Assembly (NCBI GenBank): GCA_025267735.1 | Contig: CM046294.1 | Coordinates: 35,619,222-35,683,221, forward strand | Direction of reading: 5' to 3' | Length of the DNA: 64,000 bases | Source: Mactra quadrangularis | Lineage: Eukaryota > Mollusca > Bivalvia > Venerida > Mactridae | Shown: positions 1 to 12,400 of the stretch, one piece after another | Layout: every line of letters begins with the position of its first letter | How positions within the stretch are numbered: position 1 is the first letter of the stretch | The notes under the pieces: generated by a model | Databases searched by the model: none | What the model was told of the DNA's origin: nothing | What the model saw: only the letters and a program-made list of their open reading frames with translations | Translations under genes and position numbers: made by a program

Positions 1-606
1 AGGAAGAGCTGGTCGTCGTATATATGACCTAAAACGTGTTGAATACGACGTTAAAATATAAATAAATACATAAAAAAATGAACTATTCATTTTCTTAACT
101 GTTTAATACTTACTTAGTCGAGCATGCTGTCTCTACTGACAGCTCTTGTTACACAGCGTCGTACAGTCAATTATTAAGCCATAAACTCTGGAGTCTGTAT
201 CTCCCCAACATATTACATATGTTCGTCTCACCATTGACAGGGATTTTGTGGGGGGCACACCATGTATAACAACATACGAAAACATGTATCTGTAGCCTGT
301 AAGATACCGACTGGACTTGATGACTTATAATTAGTTTATGCAACAGTACAAGGATTGTTTTAGTTTTGAAGTTCATTTCCTCCTTTTTCCGTATGTGGTT
401 GGTCATTGAATAGAACAGAGGAGGGAATTTCACGCCTTGTGGACACTGATATGACATTGACCCGTGTGGCGGGTTTTAGCTACATGTACGCTAGAATGAA
501 ATATATTCCTGCAACGTGCGATATGAATGAATTCTTTTATTTTCTAATTAATTGGTCAACATATTAGTGTGAACAATAAGTCCAATTTGGAACTAAATTT
601 TGATGT
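1..606. other. No feature recognised
   Basis: AT-rich sequence with only short chance frames. Whether it belongs to Wnt4 intron 1 or lies upstream of the gene cannot be told. Confidence 0.5.
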
Positions 607-628
607 AAAACGACGCAACACGACGCGA

Positions 629-1490
629 TACAATCCGATGTGATACGACACAAAACGACTCAATGCTATGTGATACGACACAAAGCGACTCAATGCTATG
701 TGATACGACACAAAACGACTCAATGCTATGTGATACGACACAAAGCGACTCAATGCTATGTGATACGACACAAAGCGACTCAATGCTATGTGATACGACA
801 CAAAACGACTCAATGCTATGTGATACGACACAAAGCGACTCAATGCTATGTGATACGACACAAAGCGACTCAATGCTATGTGATGCGACACAAAGCGACT
901 CAATGCTACGTGATACGACACAAAACGACTCAATGCTATGTGATACGACACAAAGCGACTCAATGCTATGTGATACGACAAAAAGCGACTCAATGCTACG
1001 TGATACGACACAAAACGACTCAATGCTATGTGATACGACACAAAACGACTCAATGCTACGTGATACGACACAAAACGACTCAATGCTATGTGATACGACA
1101 CAAAGCGACTCAATGCTACGTGATGCGACACAAAGCGACTCAATGCTACGTGATACGACACAAAACGACTCAATGCTACGTGATACGACACAAAGCGACT
1201 CAATGCTACGTGATACGACACAAAACGACTCAATGCTACGTGATACGACACAAAACGACTCAATGCTACGTGATACGACACAAAGCGACTCAATGCTATG
1301 TGATGCGACACAAAGCGACTCAATGCGATGTGATACGACACAAAACGACTCAATATATGTGATACGACACAAAACGACTCAATGCTACGTGATACGACAC
1401 AAAACGACTCAATGCTATGTGATACGACACAAAGCGACTCAATGCGATAGGATACGTCACAAAGCGACTCAATGCGATGTGATACGATGT
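629..1490. repeat. 30-bp satellite array, about 28 copies
   Basis: Tandem unit of exactly 30 bp, of the form CAATGCTATG + TGATACGACA + CAAAACGACT, with A/G variation in CAAA(A/G)CG and T/C variation in GCTA(T/C)G. The T form dominates on the left and the C form on the right. A one-base deletion occurs near 1354, and the last copies decay into GCGATG/GATACG words. Because 30 is divisible by 3, long reading frames stay open on both strands; they are not genes. Confidence 0.97.
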
Positions 1491-1579
1491 TATGCGATGT
1501 CATGCAATTTAATTGCATTCAAATGGTAATTCTCTGAACAAGTTGTCTTAACTAGGCTGAAGCAATAATTTGTATGTTG

Positions 1580-1685
1580 TGGAATCGCATCGCTTCGCAT
1601 GACATTGCACTACATCGTATGGTATCGTACTGCGTCGCATCAGACCGCATCTCATCGCATTGCACTGTTTCATATCGTAGATTGT
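1580..1685. repeat. Degenerate inverted relative of the 30-bp satellite
   Basis: Read on the minus strand, this stretch is built of GCGATG, GATGCGACGC, TACGATA and GTGCAATG words, like those at the array edges (about 600-640 and 1440-1500). It lies past a 70-bp spacer in the opposite orientation. Confidence 0.5.
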
Positions 1686-2554
1686 TAATTCACAGATATA
1701 ATGAGTTACCCAAACGTGAGACAAGTAAATTTCAAAAATAAATAAACCTAGATGACCTTTTGAACGATTTGTTGTTTAAACACCTTCGTTTTTTTGCCCC
1801 TTTCGCTTTTATATTCGTACGAGAACCTGTTGAATGCACACAATGACCTCACAAGCATACATTCATAATACTCAGGTATTTCTTTGTTCCTAGCTATTAT
1901 AATTGTCAGACATTTGTCTATGATTGCCCAAGCTTGTTTGTTTTCAATTATGCAAATCATAATGCTTATAAAAAAGAAATATTAATGTTTTTATTTCAAG
2001 GGTCACACCTGCGTATCCAGTATAACTTAATCATTTATTCGTTTACTCTCTGTCTTAAATTGAACAATTAAATTCATACACGTATATATCTATGAGTTAT
2101 TTCATCTAAGTACCTCAGACGCTTGACGGATTCAAAACTCCATAAAATTCGGAACATTTTATTTCGGCTCATCAACTTTTTTATTAATCGTAAGTTGTTT
2201 TTACAAAACTATTCACCAAGTCAAGTGTTTTTTCTCTCGTGTGTATCAATTTCTTAATTATATTAACCTCAAAGTGCTTATCATTGAATAACATCGTGTT
2301 TTTGTCGTTCCATTCTTTAAAGATGATTCAATTTTAGAGGGCGTTAGGCATGGCCGTCTGTCAGCCTACAGGGGACTACATCAAATTAGAACTATCAAGT
2401 TCCTATCATATTATACAATACAATGAAGTTTCGCTATTCGGATCAACATTTTTAATACAATATCATACGATTCTAGACAATTTTAAAGTACCAAGTGCCT
2501 AATTTGAGAAGATAAAGTCCCTATTCTGTCATTAAGACCAAAGTCGTTCGTCCG

Positions 2555-2870
2555 CTATCCTATGCGTTTCCGCTGTTTAAATTTGTTCATTTTTTATTTG
2601 TGTCCGTTGTTTAGATGTTTCGTTGTTTTGAAGAGTCCGCTGTTCAGGTGACCGTTGTCGGAAGGTTCTTCAGAAGTGTCCGTTGTTTAGAACATTCCAT
2701 CGTTAATAGTTGTCCGTTATACAGAGTTCTTCGTTAAACAGAGTTGTCCGCTGTTTAAAGGTGTCTGTCTATCTGATGTGTCCTTTATAGAGTTTATAAA
2801 GTTGTCTGCTGTTTAGAGTTATCCGTTGATCAGCGGTGTCTGTTAACTCAGGTTGTACGGTACATTCATT
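2555..2870. repeat. Highly degenerate minisatellite around GTCCGTTGTTTAGA
   Basis: About a dozen diverged copies of a roughly 18-22 bp unit (GTCCGCTGTTTAAA, GTCCGTTGTTTAGA, GTCCGTTATACAGAG and similar), all in the same direction. Spacing is irregular. Confidence 0.6.
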
Positions 2871-3653
2871 ATTTACAAGTATCTAATTCAGCGACAAATT
2901 AAGCTCCCTAAGCTCTTGAGATGAGCTTTAATTCCACTTTAGAAGAATAATTTAGTACTAGACGTAATCTAGCGATAAATATTATTTAAACAATTTTAAC
3001 TCTCGTGGAATGACATGTTGAATTGTTTTATAACCGTTCTTCATGGTATCCATTCTTTGCTCGAGACTTTAATTTGTATTTTCTTAATTCATAAACATGT
3101 CAATTGAATCATATGTCAACTTTGGATACATTCATTTTTTCAATTTTCTATCATAAATTTTAACCCCCGAGTATTTCGTCGTACATTTGTATTTCAAAAA
3201 GGGAGGTAACATGACAATTCCCTGTGTTTACAGCCGTAACTTGCATCGGGCTCCGTTTAAAGCAAATTTTGACATGTATCTTGAAACCCATAAAATAATT
3301 TCATTAAATGTATTCGACTTAACAAAATTACTATAATTCGGTTGCGTGTGAACTGATATCCCAAACTCGTCGTGACCTTTATTGACCTTGTTGGGTAAAT
3401 AAGTCGTTTTGTTTACTGTCAACTTGCACAAAAATGTTAAACATCTTGAATGAAATAAAGCACCAAGTGCAATGTATATTATACAATCGTCATATTTTTG
3501 AATTAATAAAAACAAAAACGAATGTGTCAAATAGTTAGGGAAAAAACGGAAAACTCAAATTACGAGATTTTAGTCTTATCGAGTAAATATACTGGTATAC
3601 ACTAAAACCCTGTAATTCCGAACCCAAGACGTAAATGAATGCATATAATCATA

Positions 3654-3777
3654 CATTCGGAACTCCTCGGATATTTTCTACCCCTATCTTCGTAGATCAC
3701 CGTGGTATACCGAATGATATTTATACTTCTAAATTTGAATTTAAGGACATCGCTGTAATCCATTCGGAACTCCTCGG
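3654..3777. repeat. Two direct copies of CATTCGGAACTCCTCGG
   Basis: CATTCGGAACTCCTCGG occurs at 3654-3670 and 3761-3777. The same 17-mer or near copies recur at 29.0, 29.4, 37.9 and 38.05 kb, where it can serve as an element terminus. Confidence 0.6.
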
Positions 3778-3937
3778 TCATTCACTAGGAATACCATTCC
3801 ATGAATGGTTGAGGTGATCCATATATGCTGTAATGTTGTAATATGACATTTGTCGTAGACATCCGATTTTCAACGATTGTTAGATTCACTCATTTGATCA
3901 CCTCGACAGTAAGTCTCAGTGTTTTTGACGAAGCAGC

Positions 3938-4165
3938 CGAAGATACCCGATGTTTCACGTTTGATATACGATCTTTTACGGAGGCTACGGAAGAACACGA
4001 TGTTTTACGAATGATATACGATCTTTTACGGGGGCTACGGAAGAACACGATGTTTTACGATTGATATACGATCTTTTACGGAGGCTACGGAAGAACATGA
4101 TGTTTCACGATTGATATACGATCTTTTACGGAGGCTACGGAAGAACACGATGTTTATCGAATGGT
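3938..4165. repeat. 50-bp tandem repeat, about 4.3 copies
   Basis: GATATACGATCTTTTACG starts at 3963, 4013, 4063 and 4113, an exact 50-bp period. Each unit continues with a GGAGGCTACGGAAGAACA-type stretch and GATGTTT. A degenerate partial unit precedes. Copies are over 90% alike by eye. Confidence 0.95.
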
Positions 4166-4169
4166 GCCA

Positions 4170-5990
4170 AGATCGAGTAGTCGTTATCATTTTAGCGAAT
4201 GCATGGACCCTATGTATACATGTAGGGTATTTACAGAATGGTAGGCCCCTACAGTAGCATTCAGTAGATTTTTTAGTGTTGATCCTGCGAAAAGACGTCG
4301 AAAAATATTTTTTTCAAAAATCGTAAATAACTTTAATGTCTGCGTTTAAATTCATAAATACTTGAAATAATAAATTTCCCCAGTTAGCGTAACATTTCGT
4401 CTAGAAAAAATTGCTGAATTCATTGAATTTTATGGAGTTAAGTATAAAACTCGAAGTTCCGGACCATTTAGTCCGTTCCGTTCCATCGAACAATATATTA
4501 AAAATGAATTTTAGTGATATATGCAAAATACTTATTGGCCTATTTAAAATGTTTTTAAGTTTGATAAAATCTTTATTACTGGCTATAATGTCGAGATTCG
4601 TTTGTACTAAAATCCGATCTGTCCGTTTGTTGACGGATAACGAAGATTTATACCAAACCACAAAATAATAAAAACTATTTTACACATTTAGCAAATTTTT
4701 CGTATTTCGCCTGCAAGCTGCGACCACTTGGTGCACATTTTAAGATATTATTTTTCAGTTTGGCGTTATTTTATCTCCCCTATTTTGTGGGATAGAACCC
4801 TTTAGCGTCAATTTGACAGGGTGTAGGTTTTGTAATTGACACATAGGTGAACTCAAGTGTAAAAATGACTCCGGGATCTTTTGACTTTTCAAAATCAGCC
4901 TTTCTTAAAATGAAATATTTTATTTAAATATATGCACTGAGGGTATTATTTAAAGAGTAGTATTTAGCTGTCAAATTCAAACCCGGCTAGTTGTAGTAGC
5001 CAGGTGAGGCGAACATAATATGTACACAATAATTCTAATGACGGCATTTTTTCTACAATGGTCTAAAATGCAAAACTGAAATTGGTTCGTTTATTAGATT
5101 TTTTATCGTTTATTGATACTTTTCATTGTTTACTTTGTATGACTGACCTAAAAAATGACTTTTTTCAAGAAATTCTATAGAGGCAGGCTTCACGAAAAAC
5201 TTTCACTGGCTAAATTCGAAGACTGTAATGGGAGGGGGGGGGGCTAGATATTGTTGTATGACCACTTTCGTACCCAGAATGTTAGTACGAGATTTATTAC
5301 GAGAATGTGACTTGCTAGACTCTTAAATCAAACCCACAGCGCTGGATTCGTAAAAGTAGAATTGACATATTTCAAAGGTTGGTCTAAAATTTTATAAGGT
5401 GTTTCATTTTTAGTACATAATCCTTTTACCAAACTGTTTTGAAATCAAGCTTGTAGTTTTGAAAATCCAGAAGTCGGAATCGTGAGTTCCATACTCTAAC
5501 CCGTAGTTTCATCCATACAAATTTTATAGTACAAAATGTAGTTGCACCCATTGTCTTAATAATTTTATGAATCAAAATTTTGACACATTCAAATTTCCAA
5601 ATAATTCCTCAAATTTCATAAAAATAAAAAAAATACTTTTTTGAACAATTTGATATCCTCATATAGTCATACTATATCAATTAGACACGAGCTTATTGTA
5701 TCATATAATCTGAAATAGACACATGTCATAAAGTTGATACCCTAAGTGTCACACATCTAATCCTTAAAAAATAGGGCTTCGATTTTGACAGGGTTATTGT
5801 GGCTTAAAGGAATGAGCTTGGCATGGAGTTGAAAACGGATGCGGTGCGCCAATGATTCCGGGTATAGAATAGTTCCGGATTGAACTGGGTTTTATTGTGT
5901 AACCGAATCGGAAAAGTTCGGACGAGCCCGCATGGTGATGTAGACTTGGTACAACAAGTACGCATTTCGGTTTTTTGTTGTGATCGGAGC
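4170..5990. other. No gene recognised upstream of Wnt4
   Basis: AT-rich noncoding DNA with a short G-run near 5233. The same applies to 1690-2550, 2875-3650, 6850-7785 and 7990-9230. No signal-peptide exon followed by a donor in the needed phase was found by eye in 1-9232. Confidence 0.4.
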
Positions 5991-5994
5991 TTAG

Positions 5995-6063
5995 CATTCT
6001 CGTACCCCGAGGTTATCAAGATTCTCGTATTGAGAATCCTAGTAGGCTCTAGGTACGAGAATG
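5995..6063. repeat. ~70-bp palindromic hairpin element, copy 1
   Basis: Starts CATTCTCGTACC and ends GGTACGAGAATG, with inner arms GATTCTCGTA and TGAGAATCCT. Flanks GGAGCTTAG and GGAAGCTAAG may be a diverged target duplication. It is one of four copies in the window. Confidence 0.8.
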
Positions 6064-6129
6064 GAAGCTAAGACTACTGTCGTTCATGAGATACGTCTTT
6101 CATATAGATTGGTCAAGATACAATGTATA

Positions 6130-6350
6130 TTTTCTACGACCACTCTTCCTCTTACCACTGATTACTTATCATGAAGGGCAGTTGTCAATCACTGACATAA
6201 GTATGCACTTAGTAACTGGTTAACAGCTAAATCCAGAGCTTTCCAGGAACAGTGAGTAGGTTGACTGACCGCCGTGATATGACCTATACGATGTGTTGCT
6301 TCAGTAACTGACAACTGTCCTGCATGATTTAGAATCAGTGTTAGGAGAGA
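6130..6350 (+). mobile_element. Two SINE body fragments in inverted order
   Basis: From about 6130 to 6302 the sequence matches the SINE body at 24.8-25.0 kb (CTCTTACCACTGATT, TTGTCAATCACTGA, GAACAGTGAGTAGGTTGACT, ATGTGTTGCT). Directly after, TCAGTAACTGACAACTGTCC and GATTTAGAATCAGTG match the minus strand of the same body. No tRNA-like head is visible. Confidence 0.7.
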
Positions 6351-6493
6351 GAAAGAAAGTATTTTACACAAGAACTTACTGATTTGGTTAATGCGAATGA
6401 CATTAAAATGCAACTCTTGTCTCAGGCCAGATTACATCTGCTGTAATAGAAGCACTAGTATATACAATACAGTGCTTTTTTAACAGTTCAGCA

Positions 6494-6847
6494 TTTAAAG
6501 GTACTAGTTCACAGATTTGGTTAAGACTTTTCAATATTTTCAAAATACCACTCAGTGTCTGTAATAGTGTCAAAAATGTAGTCTTACTATTTTAGGACAC
6601 ACTGACCTATAGATTGCATGAAATATACAATAAAAGTTACAAAAATGCACTAAAATTGTCCATACCTTGATATACGGGGTAGATTTTTCTACTTGAAGCA
6701 CCATCATTTGTACTTGTATATCACTTTGAACTAAAGTTTTCATTATCAAATCACTATTTTTCTGCTAAAAACGTGTTTCTAAACAATTTTGATAGTTTCA
6801 GAAAAAGTTGATGTTTAAGTCGAAATCTGTGTATTAGTACCTTTAAA
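6494..6847. mobile_element. Nonautonomous DNA element (TTTAAAGGTACTAGTTCACA family), copy 1
   Basis: Begins TTTAAAGGTACTAGTTCACA and ends CTGTGTATTAGTACCTTTAAA: inverted ends of about 22 bp with few mismatches. The interior is noncoding, with CACTCAGTGTCTGTAAT, GATATACGGGGTAGA and CACCATCATTTGTA shared with the copies at 17.95 and 35.3 kb. Confidence 0.85.
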
Positions 6848-7789
6848 CCTATGGGTCCCTTACTTAGTAAAGAAAACCCATATTAAACGAATCTCAAGTT
6901 TTGAGTATGTGTCATATATTTTTAAGCGGACAAAAACATAAGTACACAAAATATAGCAAAATTCATCGACTTTGCTACAAATATGTGAGTGTTTTTTATA
7001 TTTTTGTTAGACTCAATCTTCCAGACTCTTACCTCTAACTTTGATAAAATCATTGAATGATCGGTTATAACAATGTAAATATGTATTGAATCCATTTGAA
7101 ATATATTTATATCCACATTTTGTCATTCATTGATATGAACAGTAATAATTTGTGAAAATCATGTTTGAAATAATGTTCAATTTGAAGAAAAAACAACATT
7201 TATTTGATATATTTTCATTTTATGTAATTGACAAAATTTGTAAAATCTAATTGATCGTTTATTCTCAAACATTGCTCAGGTATTTCATTAATATAATTGT
7301 TTACTGGTTTTATTTTTTTGTATTTTTATTCGCCATCCATCAAAATGTGAGTAGTTTAATAAATTATATTTTAAATTGCTATTAAATCATTTTTGATTAT
7401 TTGATGATTTGTAATTTTAAAGTTTAAAGTTATTTTTAGATATTTTACATTCGAACCCGCCTATTTGATTGAGTGGGTAAAATCACTGACTTTGTTTAAA
7501 TCGCTGAAACCACTTAATTAAAGAATGACGTGGTGTTGAGCCAGGCTATAGATCAATGCATGTTAACTAAGTAGGCAGTTGGAATATACCTCCGCGGCGG
7601 AGTGATTTATGTCTTTTAATGACTTAAGCCTCCCAATGAAAGCTGAACCTCGGTTTGAGATTATCTATCTACCATGTCACTTCATGTGATAAGTAGGCAG
7701 TCACAGAGTAAAAGAGTTTAATTTCATCTACCGTTTTCCAAAGTCCTTATTAATGGATGAATATTGAAACTATAGTCAAATTGTAATGG

Positions 7790-7895
7790 AAGGGTATAAC
7801 CAGCTAGGGCGGGGTTCGAAACTGTACCCTTTTCGACAAACCAGGGTCGACCGAACCCCGGCGTGCTACCAACTGAGCTACAGACCCGGGTTAGG
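7790..7895 (-). mobile_element. SINE head fragment, second family
   Basis: The minus strand has GTCTGTAGCTCAGTTGGTAG (box A), GTTTCGAACCCC (box B) and GGTTATACCCTTCC, as at the starts of the 41.3- and 44.2-kb SINEs. The body is missing. Confidence 0.65.
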
Positions 7896-7925
7896 GAGTT
7901 GAGCCCTAATGAATCCCCGGAACAG

Positions 7926-7986
7926 CATTCTCGTTCCCAGAGGTAATCAAGATTGTCGATTCTGATAGCCTCTGGGTACGAGATTG
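7926..7986. repeat. ~70-bp palindromic hairpin element, copy 2
   Basis: CATTCTCGTTCCCAGAGG at the left is mirrored by CCTCTGGGTACGAGATTG at the right. GGAACAG lies just left (7919-7925) and again one base past the right end (7988-7994), a possible 7-bp target-site duplication. Confidence 0.8.
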
Positions 7987-9232
7987 TGGAACAGTAGTTC
8001 ATAGAACAAATTTTTCATAACATGAAAGCATTTCTACGAAATTAAAATATATACATATGAAGTTCATACTATTTAAACCAGTTATCTATCTATTGAACTA
8101 CAATAAGCTATGCATTGACTATCGTCCATGCACGACTCGAACTGAATGCTTTTTCAACAGAAAAAAAATAAAAATAAACTTTAGATTTTAAAAGTCATGG
8201 ACAAAAATTGTAGGCGTAATTTTGTGAGGAAAAGAACGTCAACATTTTGTTTACAACAAACGTTCACGCAAAAGAAAAATGGACCGAATCACGCACTAAT
8301 TTGTCATTGTTACCGATTAATACGCCGAGGGGTACGGTCTCGACCGAGTTAAAAATGTATGCACACAAAAAATGTTAGCCGAAAATGATGGACTGATACG
8401 AGCAATGTAATGTGTTACAACTGTACGGTAATGTTAAGATCTCATGATGGTTGTAAAACAAGCAATTAATGTTAATTTATGACTCCGCGTAGTAATACAT
8501 TACGTTTTAAATAAATAGTACTATTTTATTGTTTTCAAATTAGTGTTGTACAGCGTATAGATAAAACTCATCGTTTTTTCACTGATGAATTGTAAACATT
8601 AATAATGTTATGCATGGGAAAAGAATTCGCAAGCTTGGATACAATTGATTATCTGACTTTTTTATTTTTGTATTATAGCTTTGACTAATTAGGTACACCC
8701 ATTTTCTGTGAAATTTAAACGCGCATTTAAATTTAACTGAATGCACCAAGTAATCGTTAGTTCGTACGATATACGTGTGTCATTTTGTGATACGAAAACC
8801 CTAAATTGGGCCCAGAAGTCGACAGGTTTGAGGATTTTAGGGACTTCTTGCATAGATAATGTTTTTCCCTACTGAATACATTTTATATATGTCCCATGAT
8901 CTCATTCAAGAAATAAATAGCCTGATTTGTTTTATACTTGTTCAATGTTGTACCTAGCTATTTGAACCTCTTATTTATCAATCACATATTTGTTGAGTAC
9001 TTACGCAGGTCCAATTTTTCTTAATTGCAGTATGGTCCTAAAATAGGGACTTCTTTTTCTTCTCAAAATAAGCATTTAGAACTTAATTGTGAAAACTCGC
9101 TTGATATTGCAATAATCCATGCAATTTTAATAGCAGAACTTCCCTGCACTGGGTTAGTTCTAACCCCTTAGTCCCAATATCCTTATTATTAATATTCAAT
9201 TATAATAATCAACGTTATTTTCATGTTTTCAG

Positions 9233-9468
9233 AGCACTTGCCAAAATGAGCAGCATATCAGCGAAACAATTACCGGAAATGTGTCAAGAATTAATAGGAC
9301 TTGCTAAAAGACAACAAAAAATATGTCGGCGGAATGTTGAAGTTATGGACAGTGTAAGATTCGGTGCTCATATGGCAATTGACGAATGCCAACATCAGTT
9401 TAGAAATCGACGATGGAATTGTAGCACTGTAGATCCAGTGAAAGTTTTTGGAAATTTTCTAAAATTAG
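9233..9468 (+). CDS. Wnt4: Wnt4 second coding exon
   Basis: The acceptor TTTTCAG ends at 9232 and the donor GTAAGT starts at 9469. The first base completes a split codon, and the last G begins a glycine codon finished by the next exon. It encodes the N-terminal helical part of the mature ligand, including [15 protein letters not shown], the cysteines of DECQ and NCST, and an N-glycosylation site. An A of a preceding codon at 9233 shows that an upstream exon exists. Confidence 0.95.
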
Positions 9469-12400
9469 GTAAGTTCATAAAATACAGTGTCAACCCTTCA
9501 TAACGGACGCTCGTGTTGTACAGCGATCGGTATTGCGGGATAGTTCGTTATAGTGAGTATTCAGGCTATGCTGGTCTAGACCCGTGGTTGTAACAGCCTA
9601 ATTTGGTAGTCCCTGCCACCGGATGGCTAAATCAATCGGACAGTTTTTACAAGAACATTTTATGAGTGTTTTGTCAATGCTTGTACTTCAATTGCATAGG
9701 CATCTTCCATGTTGACTTCATTAAAGCCTAAACGTTTAAAGTACGTGCATTACACAATACGTAGTTTACATTAAAGAACATAAAACCTCCTAAAAAGTTA
9801 TTTGTAATATCAAACTGGAAAATTTAACGAAATACAAATGAACTAAGCTAATTTTTACATAAACGTATAGATCTATTTAAAAACTGCTCAATATGAACTA
9901 GCGGTAGCATGGGTCGCGAAAATATATAACATTACGCCACAATGATTCAAGCGGAAAAAGGTCTTTTATTTGTTTACCTATTTATCAAGATGGGTGAGGG
10001 ATATCGTTGGGATTGTCCAGCAACTTTGTTTGGTGACGACTTAGCCTGGACTATTCGGTAACCGCGAAGGGAGTAACCAGCGATGATATTGTGCATTTTG
10101 ATCTTAACGTTCAAAGCATGTAAATAGATAGATGAATAAATAAATATTAAAGTATATCGACTGAGAAGGCTAAAATTTTACCTACTTATCTATGAATACA
10201 TTGTAATTGTTAAACCAAGCAAGCTATCCAGTAACAGTAGGTTGGTTGACTGAACGCCACAATTTGCCTGAAAAAAAAAGAGAATTGGCTACGTAAAGCT
10301 ATATATATGCACAGTAAAGGTTCAGTAATAAGACTGCAAAACTGATGGTCTTAAAAGCGGAATAATCGTAATATAAAGACCCTTTTCTGCCCAAAGTAAC
10401 ACTAACAAAAAGCGAATTTTTCAATAGCCAAGATAGTGGAACTTTAACTGTATGACCAACCCATATCTCATAAAACATTGTGATAATAAAATAAATATTT
10501 TAAAATGTCTCTTTAGGGGCTCCGTATATAACCCGTTAAATCTCAAATCAATAATGTAAAACCACTCTCAACAAATCTGAAATAACTGCATGGGTCGCAT
10601 CAGGTTGCCTAGGATACAAATCAAATCAACGACAAAAACTTGCATCTAGGTTTTGTCATTTCATTGATTGATGGTAACAAAATTTAATGATAAATTTGTT
10701 CAGTAATAGCTTGAAAGATGTATCGTTGCATTTTGCATGTATTTTGTGATTGATTCGCGCTATTCTTACAGACAAGTTTTTTACTAGTCACTCTATGTAA
10801 GTAATAACATAATGTCTATGTTTTTGTTATTGAACAAATGTAGGCCCAGGTAATTGAAGCATTGGCTTAGCTTAAAAAATGAGTGCATTGCACCTGTGAT
10901 TTGATTAGCGACTTCGAGCGAGTATCTGTACTTAATGTGATAATAATACATGAAAAATGAATAGTATTTCGATTCTTATATTGATAAATGTTTTAATTAG
11001 TCAATGTGCGTGTAATTTAATATTGAGCACCCGTTACAATTTTCGTCCGTACTTACCCGGATTGCCCCTAATTGATAATTTGATCGTAGAATGAAAAACG
11101 GTCAACACGGTCTCGAACAAAAAACTAAATACTCTCGTATGATTAAGGCCATGGCTTACCCCCCCCCCTCCTTGAACAGTTCGTGCAAATTGTCCTAAGA
11201 CAGAGTAATACATTACACGCTATCGTAACTTCACAATTTATAACTAGTTTGATTTTAAAGGATATCTAAATTGTATACTTGTCTCATGCTTATATTTTTA
11301 CAAGCAATGGCGAGTTTTCTAATGTCAATATTTTTACAACCTATGGCAAGTTTTCTCCTGTCAATATTTTTACAAGCTATGGCAAGTTTTCTAATGTCAA
11401 TATTTTTACAACCTATGGCAAGTTTTCTAATGTCAATATTTTTACAACCTATGGCAAGTTTTCTAATGTCAATATTTTTACAACCTATGGCAAGTTTTCT
11501 AATGTCAATATTTTTACAACCTATGGCAAGTTTTCTAATGTCAATATTTTTACAACCTATGGCAAGTTTTCTAATGTCAATATTTTTACAAGCTTTGGCA
11601 AGTTTTCTCCGGTCATTACGCAAGCAATGAGAAGTTTCCCCATGTCTGTATATTTGCAAGCTATGGCAAGTTTTCTCTGGCCTATTTACACATGATGTTG
11701 CAAGATTTCTCAGGTCAATATTTTTACAAGCTTTTACAAGCTGTATTAGGTCAGCTTTTACAAGCTATGACCAGTTATCTCAGGTCAATTTTCAAAAGCT
11801 ATACCAAAGGCCCAGGGTATAATTTTTTATCTGCCGATAGGTCTGGATATTGTCTTGATACGAGAATGGTTTTACAATGTCTATTCATTGCGTTTTTTCC
11901 TTTATTCGTTTTATTCTTTGAATCCGCAGTGTCTTTGAATTCCAATTTCCTTCTATTGATCATTAATAGTCCTAGATTAACACGTACCTGGTCATTTGTT
12001 TACAAAACCATTCACACAAAGTCGTTAAACTGATTTTATTATCGCATCGCCATCAATCGTCAATAGCAATGAAACGTCTTACAAAATACAATTATTTTTT
12101 ACGACGTGTAAATTTCACGACTCGCCCGACGGAAAATGCGCGAAGCGGTTTAACAATAACATTCTTCTTCCATAATTCTGTTATCGGTTGATATGTAAAG
12201 AAATTAACACCCAATAAAGGCTGGCAAACGACAAGAGTGATGACGTTTTACACATTAATTCATTTTCTTGATTACAGCTCGTTGTTTAGAAAGAATGTTT
12301 ACAAAGAATTAGACAAGTGCAGACGATATTTTCAAGAGAGATTTTTCGTGTGATGTTTTGCTATGTAAACTAATTCCGAGAAAAGAGTTTGTTGTCTGGA

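Noticed and set aside
640..1480. CRISPR-like regular array
   Set aside because: Units are head-to-tail with no unique spacers, and the window is animal DNA.
556..1529. Long frames of 240-320 codons on both strands
   Set aside because: They are produced by the 30-bp satellite, whose period is a multiple of three; the peptides are pure 10-residue repeats.
11255..11695. Three overlapping frames of about 120-138 codons
   Set aside because: Made by the 36-bp minisatellite inside a Wnt4 intron; open on both strands.
11692..12033. 113-codon plus-strand frame
   Set aside because: Starts in degenerate minisatellite copies, continues without a recognisable domain, and lies in an intron.
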